Assembly: GCF_051535215.1 (NCBI RefSeq)
Contig: NZ_JBPPLY010000013.1
Span: forward strand, 1-64,000
Direction of reading: 5' to 3'
DNA from: Nitrobacter sp051535215
Lineage (GTDB): Bacteria; Pseudomonadota; Alphaproteobacteria; Rhizobiales; Xanthobacteraceae
Length of the DNA: 64,000 nt
The position numbers and the translations under genes were made by a program. The notes beneath the pieces were generated by a model that saw only the letters and a list, made by a program, of their open reading frames with translations, did no database searches and was not told the DNA's origin. The first letter of the stretch is position 1. The number at the start of each line of letters is the position of its first letter. Shown in pieces: positions 38,901 to 47,400 of the stretch.

Positions 38901-39049
38901 TCGGCGCGTCCCTGCTGGTCGTCCTCAACGGGTTGCGCCTCCTCAATCACGGACAGCGCCAGACGGAAGGTGGTCCAACCGGCGGCGCAAAAATTCGGAC
39001 AGATGAGCGTGGGCATTCCGTCGTGGCTCGCCCCGCACCTGCGCATTGA
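35990..39049 (+). CDS. P1B-type metal-translocating ATPase (ZntA/CadA class)
   Basis: A protein of 1,019 aa, much longer than ZntA (about 730). Four HMA-like repeats lead: Cys24, Cys101, Cys175 in GLDCxNE and Cys280 in GMDCADE, all with Glu replacing the second Cys of CxxC. A Cys-rich linker (Cys242, Cys249, Cys251) separates repeats three and four. The membrane part has IACPCALVISTPV (metal-binding CPC), then DKTGTLTEGRP, the HP motif SEHPIARAI and GDGVNDAPA. It exports Zn/Cd/Pb-type cations at the expense of ATP. It is controlled by the divergent MerR protein. Confidence 0.93.
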   Translation: MMTADAGTRSTSSSLRFKVDGLDCQNEVRMLRAAVGPVVGGDDKLAFDTKGGIMEVAGQGISSLDVIEQAVATTGMQAKLLPQPDKPTTSAWLFKVEGLDCKNEVAILKREIGPLVGGDDRLAFDTTKGLMTIAIQQRVSIDDLLRGVSKTGMSGALVEDGTDDTLLLRVHGLDCKNEVAALTRELGPLVGEDKLAFDTAQGAMTVAPQSRATLEQIEQAVARTGMRAEPWSSPTPQDSATCDAVGFACSCAVDVQEALSPPLPTNLPGGVIYRIHGMDCADEIAALKREVGPLVGEDKLAFDLLNGRMSIDMTPDATLEARIEKAVSRAGLRAEPWTEGATSEAAQAEERRRRIQSWLTAASGVFAALGFAVHAWLLGGIVAAFEAGEHGAGATPLASIILYTLAVLCAVRYVAPKAWLAARRLRPDMNLLMVIAVVGAISIGAWFEAATVSFFFALALALEAWSLGRARRAVAALMELAPSTARIKLDDGSERDVPAAEVRVGSHIIIRPGDKVPLDGRVAAGESEVNQAPITGESVPVFKSEGDEVFAGTINGEGALDVVTTKAANDTTLAQIIRMVGSAQGRRAPSEQWVEKFARVYTPVVMVLAIAVFLIPPLLLGGGWEIWFYRALVLLVIACPCALVISTPVTIVAALAGAAKQGVLVKGGVHLETPARLKAIAMDKTGTLTEGRPQVVEIVALGNRSEGDVLRLAAALEARSEHPIARAILARATESGIAAQPAEAVQAITGRGMTGRVSGRDVWLGSRRYLDERAISSPAILERAGALSDAGRTIVAVGNDQEVWGLIAVADAVRAEAKEIVAALHRAGVEKVVMLTGDNRATAEAIAKQTGIDEVRAELLPGDKVAAVEDLVRRYGAVAMVGDGVNDAPAMGRANLGIAMGAMGSDAAIETADVALMSDDLSRLPWLVRHSRATLTVIRQNIAFSIAVKLLFTVLTIIGLASLWGAIAADVGASLLVVLNGLRLLNHGQRQTEGGPTGGAKIRTDERGHSVVARPAPAH

Positions 39050-39132
39050 ACCAACAGCGGTCGCCCTGTGTTGGGGCGGCCGCTGCCGGCAGAGAAATGC
39101 CGACCTGAACTCCAATAGCATGAGGAATTGTC

Positions 39133-39657
39133 GTGGCCGGAAGCTCCCGTAGAGATCGCGCGATATGGGTTGGTGGCGGATTTGCCGCCGCGCTTCTGTT
39201 CGACGTCGCAACAAAGTGGTTGATCCTCAATGTCGTTATGGTCCCGCCGCGCATTATCGAGGTTACGCCCTTTTTCAACCTGTCGCTCAGCTTCAACACT
39301 GGCGTCAGCTTCGGCATGTTTCAAGATCTTTTTCTCGAGCGTCCGCTGGTGCTGGTCGGGATCAAAGTGGCGATCACGGTCGGTCTTCTCGTTTGGGCAA
39401 TGCGGACCCACAGGATTGTTGAGGCCACGGCTCTTGGTTTGATCGCCGGCGGCGCCGCCGGCAACATTGTTGACCGCGTGCGTCAGGGCGCTGTGACCGA
39501 CTTTCTCGATTTCCATGCCGCCAATTGGCATTGGCCTGCCTTCAACATGGCGGACGTTGCGATCGGCGTTGGCGTTGTGCTCCTCTTGGCGAGATCGTTT
39601 CTTTCGTCCCGACCGGCACTCTGTACTCAGGAAGCGTCCAGTAACGGAAAGCGCTGA
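39133..39657 (+). CDS. lspA: Lipoprotein signal peptidase (LspA), island copy
   Basis: A protein of 174 aa from GTG 39133. Four transmembrane helices; the catalytic aspartates are in AGNIVDRVRQGAVTDFLDF and PAFNMADVAI, with FNTGVSFGMF conserved as well. LspA removes lipoprotein signal peptides in the inner membrane. A second, island-borne copy alongside metal-efflux genes is a recurring arrangement and may supply a lipoprotein partner of the efflux system. It is two bases from the ccdA-like gene. Confidence 0.92.
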   Translation: MAGSSRRDRAIWVGGGFAAALLFDVATKWLILNVVMVPPRIIEVTPFFNLSLSFNTGVSFGMFQDLFLERPLVLVGIKVAITVGLLVWAMRTHRIVEATALGLIAGGAAGNIVDRVRQGAVTDFLDFHAANWHWPAFNMADVAIGVGVVLLLARSFLSSRPALCTQEASSNGKR

Positions 39658-39659
39658 GG

Positions 39660-40394
39660 ATGGTGGCGCTGGATATATCTCTGCTCGGTCTGGCGACAGC
39701 GGCCACTGCTGGCGCTATCTCTTTCCTTTCTCCCTGCGTCCTGCCCCTCGTTCCGGGCTACCTGTCCTATGTTGCTGGTGGTGCCGGCACGACTGGCAGC
39801 GGCGGTGTGGCATCTCGGCTTCACATCTTCCGCCCGGCGCTCCTGTTCGTGCTCGGGTTCACGACCATCTTCGTGCTGCTTGGAATCAGCGCGATGGCTC
39901 TCGGCGGCGTTCTCCAACGCTTCCAGACGGAAACCAACTTGATCGGTGGAGCTTTGATTATCGTCTTCGGATTGGCGATGACCGGGCTCGTCCGCCTCCC
40001 GATGTTGATGGCCGACCATCGATGGAATGGGCCTCGTCAGGTCAACGGACCGGTCGGTGCCTTCTTGCTGGGCGTCGCTTTTGCCTTCGGGTGGACGCCA
40101 TGCATTGGCCCGGTGTTAGGCTCGATCCTTACGGTAACTGCTACTTCGTCGGGCAATGGTGCGATTCTTCTCGGAGCTTACGGTCTCGGACTCGGCGCAC
40201 CCTTTCTGCTCACGGCCCTCTTCATGGGAAACGCAGCCGCCGCATTGAAGCGCATGCGCCACCTCGGCGTCGCACTGAATATCGGCGGGGGAGCCGTCAT
40301 GATCGGTGTCGGCATCCTGATGATGACCGGCAGATTGCAGGAGATCGCAATCTGGATGCTGACGACGTTTCCGGCGCTGGGAGGGATTGGTTGA
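39660..40394 (+). CDS. CcdA/DsbD-like thiol electron transporter
   Basis: A protein of 244 aa with six transmembrane helices. The two functional cysteines are visible in SFLSPCVLPLVPGYLS and in FGWTPCIGPVLGSIL. CcdA passes electrons from cytoplasmic thioredoxin to periplasmic thiol proteins. ATG 39660 starts two bases after the lspA stop, so these are co-translated. The pairing with LspA and a metal ATPase is typical of mobile metal-resistance islands rather than cytochrome maturation, for which the ccm genes are elsewhere. Confidence 0.9.
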   Translation: MVALDISLLGLATAATAGAISFLSPCVLPLVPGYLSYVAGGAGTTGSGGVASRLHIFRPALLFVLGFTTIFVLLGISAMALGGVLQRFQTETNLIGGALIIVFGLAMTGLVRLPMLMADHRWNGPRQVNGPVGAFLLGVAFAFGWTPCIGPVLGSILTVTATSSGNGAILLGAYGLGLGAPFLLTALFMGNAAAALKRMRHLGVALNIGGGAVMIGVGILMMTGRLQEIAIWMLTTFPALGGIG

Positions 40395-40475
40395 TGCGCA
40401 CACCACCGCATTTGATGGGCGGCGTGGTCGAATCTCTGCACGTTATCTTACTGCAATTTGATTTTCGAGGAAGCA

Positions 40476-41381
40476 ATGATGGACCATCGCTCAGATGAAA
40501 TACGTGCGCTCTTATTTCTGAATCCGCAGAGTCGCAATGGGAGCGGTCGCGCGGCGAATGACGCTGTTCGACAACTTGAGGTCGGCGGGATCACGCTCAC
40601 GCCAAGCCTGTGCCACAAACCGGAAGAGATGAGACACGAGATCGCCCGCAGAGCACAAGAAGTCGATTGTGTGATCGTCGGCGGTGGTGACGGAACAATT
40701 AACGCGACTCTCGCCGGCTTGGTGAACACGGGACTGCCGCTTGGCATCTTGCCACTCGGCACGGCAAATGACCTTGCTCGGACACTTTGCATTCCGAATA
40801 ACCCAGTAGCGGCGGCTGCAATTATCACCGCAGGCTACAAGCGCCGGATTGACGTCGGCCAAGTCAATGACCAGTTCTTCCTGAACGTTGCGAGCATGGG
40901 GCTAGGCGTTGAACTTGCGCGTAGGATGACTGGTAACCTCAAACGGCATTTGGGGCGGCTTAGCTACCCGCTAGCGGCGGTTAAAACAGCAATCTACATG
41001 AGGCCCTTTACGGCTGAAGTCATTACTACCGACAGCACCATTCAACTTCGAAGCTTGCAGATCGCTGTTGGCAATGGTGTATATTACGGCGGCGGCATGG
41101 CCGTCTACGAGGCTGCGGCAATCGACGACCAATGCTTAGATTTTTACAGTGTTGCGCCGCGACAATTTTGGCAATGGCCGCTCTTACTGGCTGCCTTTCG
41201 GCGGGGGCGTAACCGAAATTTGGGCGGCATGCGGGCTTTCTGCAGCTCAGGGCCTCTTGAGGTCCGCACGGATCCGCCACTCCCAATCAATACCGATGGT
41301 GAAATTACGACCTTCACGCCCGCCAGGTTCAAATTGCTGCCGCTCGCATTGACCGTCTTTGCGCCGGCGGCTCGGGCCTGA
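40476..41381 (+). CDS. YegS/DagK-like lipid kinase
   Basis: A protein of 301 aa from ATG 40476 preceded by GAGGAA. The catalytic-domain motifs are LLFLNPQSRNGSGRA, VDCVIVGGGDGTINATLAGL and LGILPLGTANDLARTL, which bind ATP and the lipid head. The C-terminal domain is a beta sandwich. Diacylglycerol or another lipid is phosphorylated. Its metal-island neighbours suggest a membrane-stress role, not a known one. Confidence 0.88.
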   Translation: MMDHRSDEIRALLFLNPQSRNGSGRAANDAVRQLEVGGITLTPSLCHKPEEMRHEIARRAQEVDCVIVGGGDGTINATLAGLVNTGLPLGILPLGTANDLARTLCIPNNPVAAAAIITAGYKRRIDVGQVNDQFFLNVASMGLGVELARRMTGNLKRHLGRLSYPLAAVKTAIYMRPFTAEVITTDSTIQLRSLQIAVGNGVYYGGGMAVYEAAAIDDQCLDFYSVAPRQFWQWPLLLAAFRRGRNRNLGGMRAFCSSGPLEVRTDPPLPINTDGEITTFTPARFKLLPLALTVFAPAARA

Positions 41382-41468
41382 CACCAACGACGCTGATGTG
41401 AAGGGCGGCGCATCGTGCCCTAAAATCGTGGTAGTGTTGCACCCTGAAACTTGATATTGCAGACCTCG

Positions 41469-41825
41469 ATGAAGCGAACATCTACCCAGAGAGGGACTAC
41501 ACGGGCATCGGCTTTTCGCCGGGTGCTGACGGCGTTCCTTGCTGCGGTATATCTGGTGGTTGGATTTGCGGGCGAGATTTCGTGCGCGAAGGAAACCCTC
41601 GTCTCGACCAGCATAAGCGCCGCTCTGGACAAGGGCGACGAAGGCTCGAAAAAGGCCCCGACTGTGGTCGAGCATTGTTCCACTTGCGCCCCCATCACAG
41701 TGCCCGTGGCCGCGTTGGTCTACATACCAGCCAGCATGTCCCTGCAAATGTCGTTCTCAAGCGACATTGCTGTTGACCTTGAAGTGCGCCTGCCTGAACC
41801 GCCACCCCCCAAACATCTGATCTGA
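41469..41825 (+). CDS. Small exported protein upstream of the efflux operon
   Basis: A protein of 118 aa from ATG 41469. A basic start (MKRTSTQRGTTRASAFRRVL) is followed by a hydrophobic segment (TAFLAAVYLVVGFAGEISCA) which may be a signal or an anchor. The mature region has a cysteine pair HCSTCAPITVP and ends PEPPPPKHLI. Small Cys-containing proteins are often first in czc-type operons, and some sense metal; that is inference. I do not recognise the family. Confidence 0.65.
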   Translation: MKRTSTQRGTTRASAFRRVLTAFLAAVYLVVGFAGEISCAKETLVSTSISAALDKGDEGSKKAPTVVEHCSTCAPITVPVAALVYIPASMSLQMSFSSDIAVDLEVRLPEPPPPKHLI

Positions 41826-41887
41826 AGCCTTAGCCGCAGCGCGTAACTCAGTCGCGTTGTAGTCTTTTCGCTATTCAGGTCGGTAAT

Positions 41888-43162
41888 ATGCTTTCGGTTC
41901 GAGTGGCCGTGCGCCTGACGTGCGCACTGCTCATACTTACAGTTCCCGTCGAGGCTGCCGAACGTTCTTCGCGCACCATCTCGCTGCCTCAGGCATTACA
42001 GCGTGCGTTGGCTGCGAATCCGCGATTGACCGCGGCCGAGCGTGATATCGGCATCGCGGGCGGCCTCCGCGTTCAAGCCGGTGCGCTTCCCAACCCAGAG
42101 GCCTCGTTCGAACTCGACAACGCGCTCGGAACGGGGCCGTACAAAGGGGTTCGGTCGGCCGAGACGACCCTGCAACTTAGCCAACTCGTCGAACTGGGTG
42201 GCAAGCGGGAAGCACGCGTGGCGGCCGGCGAGGCCGGCATCGGCATGGCCGTCTGGCAGCGGCGGGCGACGCGACTGGAAGTCCTGTCCGAAACAGCGAT
42301 TGCCTTCATCATGATTATCAGCGCGCAGCGGCGCATCGAGATCTTCGATGAGCAAATAGCGAGCTTCGATCCGCTGATTCCATTGTTGCAAAAACGCGTC
42401 CAGGAGGGCGCGTCCTCGCCTGCTGAAACGCTGCGGGCGCAGGTCGCCGCAGACCTGTTCCGGGTCGAACGGGAACGCGCCAAGACACTGCTGGCTACGG
42501 CGCGTCGCGATCTCGCGGTCCTAATGGGGGATGCCAGCCCGCAGTTCGGCAAAGCCGTGGGACGGCTGGCAAGTACCGGTCTACCGCCGCCGTTCAACGC
42601 CGTACTCCAGGCGATCGACGCTAATCCGCAATTGGCGCGCTGGACCGCTGTCACTGCGCAGCGCAATGCCGAACTCCTTATCGCCCGACTGAAGGCCATT
42701 CCGGACCTACGCATTTCAGCCGGCTGGCGGCATTACCAGGACACGAACGACAACGCGGTGCGACTTGGCGTTTCGATCCCGCTTCCGGTCTTCGACCAAA
42801 ACACCGGTAACATCATCGCGGCACATGAGACGCTCGCGAAGACAGATGCGGAGCGGGCGATCAACAAGCTGGTGCTGCTCAGCATCGCCGGCCGCGCCTA
42901 CGATACCCTGACTGGTGCTCTGGCGGAGCTCAAGCTGCTGCGGTCGTCGGTCATTCCCAACGCCCGCAGCGCCGCCGAGACGATCCTCAGCGGCTACTCG
43001 CAGGGTCGCTTCACGCTGCTCGAATTGCTCGACGTTCGGGGATCGCTGCTGCAGGCGCTGCTGCGCGAACAGGAGGCCCAGCAGAATTTCCATATCGCCG
43101 TGGCCACAATCGAAGGTCTCGTCGGCAATCCGTTTTCGCTCACGCATCAGAGTTCGCGATGA
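41888..43162 (+). CDS. TolC-family outer membrane efflux protein (CzcC-like)
   Basis: A protein of 424 aa with a signal peptide (about 1-22). The two OEP repeats are visible: PQALQRALAANPRLTAAERD near the start and AETILSGYSQGRFTLLELLDVRGSLLQAL near the end, the latter typical of heavy-metal-efflux outer membrane channels. It forms a trimeric duct with the adaptor and pump. The adaptor ATG overlaps its stop by four bases. Confidence 0.92.
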   Translation: MLSVRVAVRLTCALLILTVPVEAAERSSRTISLPQALQRALAANPRLTAAERDIGIAGGLRVQAGALPNPEASFELDNALGTGPYKGVRSAETTLQLSQLVELGGKREARVAAGEAGIGMAVWQRRATRLEVLSETAIAFIMIISAQRRIEIFDEQIASFDPLIPLLQKRVQEGASSPAETLRAQVAADLFRVERERAKTLLATARRDLAVLMGDASPQFGKAVGRLASTGLPPPFNAVLQAIDANPQLARWTAVTAQRNAELLIARLKAIPDLRISAGWRHYQDTNDNAVRLGVSIPLPVFDQNTGNIIAAHETLAKTDAERAINKLVLLSIAGRAYDTLTGALAELKLLRSSVIPNARSAAETILSGYSQGRFTLLELLDVRGSLLQALLREQEAQQNFHIAVATIEGLVGNPFSLTHQSSR

Positions 43163-44106
43163 TGAAGGCTATTGTCCGCTACTCCGTGTTCATTCTGGTC
43201 TCCGCCGCGCTTGCCTACAGCGGCTATCAGATGCTGACGCCCGCAGCGCCGAAACCAACCCCAACCGAAAAGGCCGAAAAGGAAGAGCACGCCGACAGCG
43301 TCACGCTGAGCGATGCCAAGATCGAGACGGCAGGAATCGAGCTTGCGAAAGCATCGTCCGGCGTGCTGCGCGACAGCCTGTTATTGAACGGAATGGTCCA
43401 GCCCAACCAGGAATCGCTGGTGCAGGTCACCCCCCGATTTCCCGGGATCGTTCGCGACGTGCGTAAACGGATCGGCGACGTGGTCCAAAAGGGCGATGTC
43501 CTAGCTGTCATCGAGAGCAATCAGAGTCTGACGCTGTATGAATTGAAGGCGTCGCTCGGCGGTACGGTGATCGATCGACAGACGACCTTGGGCGAGTACG
43601 TCTCCGAGCAGAAACCGGCCTTCGTCGTCGCAGACCTATCGAGCGTGTGGGTGGACTTCTCCGTCTACCGCCGCGACCTGAAGCGGGTCAGCATCGGCGA
43701 CCAGGTGTTCATCGATCCCGCCGACGGCGGCCCCGCGATTGAGGCCAAGGTTTCGTATCTGTCGCCGGTCGGCAGCAGCGACACCCAGAGCGCGATTGCC
43801 AGAGCTGTGGTGACGAATTCGAAACAGCGGTTGCGTCCCGGGTTGTTCATCACGGGCCGGCTGACCCTGTCTGCGAAGCGGGTAAGCGTCGCAGTGAAGT
43901 CGTCGGCGCTACAGACCTGGGAGAATCGCACGGTCGTGTTCGTCCGTAACGGAGGGAAATTCGAAGCGCGGGATGTCGAGGTCGGAGAGCGGGATCCGCA
44001 GTTCGTCGAAATCACCTTCGGTGTGCTGGAAGGCGACGTCTATGCCGCGCAGAACAGTTTCATCATCAAGGCTGAACTGGGGAAAGGATCGGGAGACAAT
44101 GACTGA
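43159..44106 (+). CDS. RND efflux adaptor (CzcB/CusB-like)
   Basis: A protein of 315 aa with an N-terminal signal/anchor (about 6-26), a charged linker, a lipoyl-like segment (PRFPGIVRDVRKRIGDVVQKG and SLGGTVIDRQTTLGEYV) and a beta-barrel (SVWVDFSVYRRDLKRVSIGD). The coiled-coil hairpin is nearly absent between the two lipoyl halves, as in short CzcB relatives. It links pump and outer membrane channel. It is overlapped at both ends by neighbours, so the operon is tightly coupled. Confidence 0.9.
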   Translation: MMKAIVRYSVFILVSAALAYSGYQMLTPAAPKPTPTEKAEKEEHADSVTLSDAKIETAGIELAKASSGVLRDSLLLNGMVQPNQESLVQVTPRFPGIVRDVRKRIGDVVQKGDVLAVIESNQSLTLYELKASLGGTVIDRQTTLGEYVSEQKPAFVVADLSSVWVDFSVYRRDLKRVSIGDQVFIDPADGGPAIEAKVSYLSPVGSSDTQSAIARAVVTNSKQRLRPGLFITGRLTLSAKRVSVAVKSSALQTWENRTVVFVRNGGKFEARDVEVGERDPQFVEITFGVLEGDVYAAQNSFIIKAELGKGSGDND

Positions 44107-44464
44107 TGACGCTGCAATGACGCTGATCACCGCCCTCATCAGGCCGCACATGGAAGGCCACGTGGTGCGCGCGCTGCATGACTTGCCCGACTTTCCCGGC
44201 TTCACTTTCGATGAGGTCCGAGGGCAAGGCCGCGGCCGCGGGCAAGGCGGGAGCTACGTTTCGGCGGATACCGATCTGACCTATCACCAGTTTCTGGAAA
44301 TGAAATTGGTCTGTCGGTCCGAGTTAGCGGATCAGATTTGCGAACGCATCGCGTCGGCTGCCTGGACGGGCAGGAAAGGTGACGGCGTCGTATTCACGAC
44401 GGCGGTCCATAAATTTGCACGCATCAGGGAAATCGGCAGACACTCGGAAAAGCACGATGATTGA
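44099..44464 (+). CDS. PII/CutA-like protein within the efflux operon
   Basis: A protein of 121 aa from ATG 44099, overlapping the adaptor stop by eight bases and the pump start by eight. MTLITALIRPHMEGHVVRALHDLPDFPGFTFDEVRGQGRG has the beta-alpha-beta start and T-loop position of PII (GlnB-like) proteins, and the second half (FLEMKLVCRSELADQICERIASAA) fits the second motif. Such PII-like proteins occur in several heavy-metal operons; the ligand or partner is unknown. The T-loop is Gly/Arg-rich and lacks the uridylylated Tyr context of GlnB. Confidence 0.85.
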   Translation: MTDDAAMTLITALIRPHMEGHVVRALHDLPDFPGFTFDEVRGQGRGRGQGGSYVSADTDLTYHQFLEMKLVCRSELADQICERIASAAWTGRKGDGVVFTTAVHKFARIREIGRHSEKHDD

Positions 44465-47400
44465 TGGAATTCTTTCGTTTGCCATCCGTCAGCGATGGCT
44501 TGTGATGATCGGCGTGCTGGGCATGGCCGCCTTCGGTGCCTGGAATTTCACGCGGCTTCCGATCGATGCCGTTCCTGATATCACCAATGTCCAGATCCAG
44601 ATCAATAGCCGGGCGCTAGGCTACTCGCCGCTGGAAGTCGAACAGCGCATCACGTTTCCGGTCGAGACCGCCATGGGCGGGCTTCCGCATCTCGACAGCA
44701 CTAGATCGCAGTCGCGATATGGCATGAGCCAGGTCACCGTCATCTTCAAGGATGGCACCGACATCTACTTCGCCAGACAGTTGGTCAACGAACGGATCCA
44801 GCAGGTCAAGGACCAGCTTCCGCCCGGGATCGAAACGGCGATGGGGCCGGTCTCGACCGGTCTCGGCGAGATCTATCAGTTCACGGTGGAAGCGAAGCCG
44901 GATGCCCGCAAAACGAGCGGCGAGCCTTACACGCCGAGCGATTTGCGCACGATCGAGGACTGGATCATCAAGCCGCAGTTGCGGAATGTTCCCGGCGTCA
45001 TCGAGGTGAACACTGTCGGGGGATTCGAGAAACAATTTCACGTATTGCCGGATCCCGCGCAACTGATGGCCTACAAGCTCAGCTTCCGCGACGTGATGAC
45101 GGCGCTGGCGTCGAATAACGCCAACGTCGGCGCTGGCTACATTGAGCGCAACGGTGAGCAATATCTTGTCCGCACACCCGGGCAGGTCGCAAATATTGAA
45201 GAAATCAAGGACATCGTGATCGGATCGCGAAACGGCGTCCCGGTTCGGGTTTCGGATGTCGCCGACGTCACGGAAGGCAAGGATTTGCGCACCGGCGCAG
45301 CCACAGTGAACGGCAAGGAGGTTGTGCTTGGAACTGCCATGCTGCTGATCGGCGAAAACAGCCGAACGGTGGCGCAGCGCGTGGCGGTCAAGCTCAAGCA
45401 AATCGGACGCTCTCTGCCGGATGGCGTCGTTGCACGAACCGTCTACGATCGAACGCGGTTGGTCGAAGCCACCGTTGCAACCGTCGAGAAAAATCTCGTC
45501 GAAGGCGCGCTTCTTGTAATCGTGATTCTGTTCATGATCCTGGGGAATTTTAGAGCCGCCATTGCGACCGCGTTCGTCATTCCGCTTTCCATGCTCTTCA
45601 CCATCACCGGCATGGTGGAAAACAAAGTCAGCGCCAATCTGATGAGTCTCGGAGCCATCGATTTCGGCATCATCATCGATGGTGCTGTCATCATCGTCGA
45701 GAACTGTTTGCGCCTGCTGGCGACAGAACAGCACCGGTTGGGGCGCGTTCTCGACCGCCAGGAACGCTTCGAGACGATCCTGGCGGCATCCCGGGAAGTC
45801 ATCGGCCCAAGTCTCTTCGGAACGCTGATCATCGGTGTGGTGTACATCCCGATCCTGACGCTCACCGGTGTCGAGGGGAAGATGTTTACGCCGATGGCTT
45901 TGACAGTGCTGATGGCGCTCACCGGCGCCAGCATCCTCTCTCTGACGTTTGTCCCGGCAGCCGTTGCCCTCCTCGTCACCGGCAAGGTTTCCGAACATGA
46001 GAATTTCTTCATGCGTGGAGCGCGTCGGATCTATACGCCGCTGCTTGCCGCTTCCATCCGCAACAGGTTCGGCGTCGCTGCCATCGCTGCACTGTTGATC
46101 GTTGTCTGCGGAATCGCCGCTTCGCGGATGGGGGGTGAATTCATTCCAAGTCTCGATGAAGGCGATGTGTCCATGGAGGTGGTGCGAATCCCAGGGACGA
46201 GCTTGACGCAGTCGGTTGAGATGCAGGCGATGCTCGAGCGGCGGCTGCTTAAGCTGCCCGAAGTCAAGGAGGTGTTCGCGCGCACCGGCACGGCGGAGGT
46301 TGCGACCGACCTGATGCCGCCGTCAACATCGGACTGCTACGTGATGCTGAAGCCACGGAAGGACTGGCCTAATCCAGAAAAATCGAAGGCGGCTGTGGTT
46401 TCGGAAATTCAGCAGGCCGCCGAAGATGTTCCCGGAAGCGTCTATGGGATTTCGCAGCCGATCCAGCAACGCATGAACGAACTGATATCCGGCGTCAAAA
46501 GCGACGTCGGGGTCAAGATATTCGGAGACGATCTCGAAATATTGGTCCAGTCTGCGGCACGGGTGCAGGCCGTTTTGCAGACGATTCAGGGAGCAGCGGA
46601 CGTAAAGACCGAACAGGCCGCGGGTCTTCCGGTTCTCACGGTCAAGCTCAACCGTCAGGCCTTGTCGCGCTACGGAATCAGCGTCGGTGATGTCCAAAAC
46701 CTGGTCGAAATCGCCGTCGGAGGAAAGAGCTCCGGGCTGGTCTTCGAGGGCGACCGCCGCTTCAGCATTGTCGTCAGGCTTCCGGAGCATTTGCGCGCGG
46801 ATATTCAGGCTATCAGGTCGTTACCGATACCGCTACCACCCCTTGAGAACCAATCCAAGGCGGTGCCTGCAGTGTGGGGCCACTCGCCACTTGCCCAAAT
46901 CCGTTACGTGCCGTTGTCGGAGCTCGCGCAAATCGATCTCGCGCCCGGTCCCAATCAGATCAGTCGCGAAGACGGCAAGCGGCGGATCGTCGTGACCTCG
47001 AACGTCAGAGGCCGCGACCTCGGGTCGTTCGTCGCGGACGCTCAGCGTCAAGTCGAGCAAAAGGTGAAGCTGCCCGCGGGTTACTGGATTGGCTGGGGCG
47101 GCCAATTTGAACAGTTGGTTTCGGCCACGCAGAGGCTAACGATAGTGGTACCGATCGCGTTGGCGCTGATCTTCCTGTTGCTCTTCATCAGCCTTGGCTC
47201 GATGCCCGACGCGCTGCTGGTGTTCAGCGGCGTACCGCTGGCCCTTACCGGAGGCATCGTGGCCCTCTTGCTCAGAGGCATTCCGCTGTCGATCAGCGCG
47301 GGCATCGGCTTTATCGCTCTATCGGGCGTCGCGGTGCTCAACGGCCTCGTTATCATCACGTTCATAGAGCGCCTCCGCAGGGAGGGACACGCCCTTGTGG

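Noticed and set aside
44616..45998. A 460-codon minus-strand frame opposite the CzcA-like pump
   Set aside because: It is a coding shadow of a 1,069-aa intact pump.
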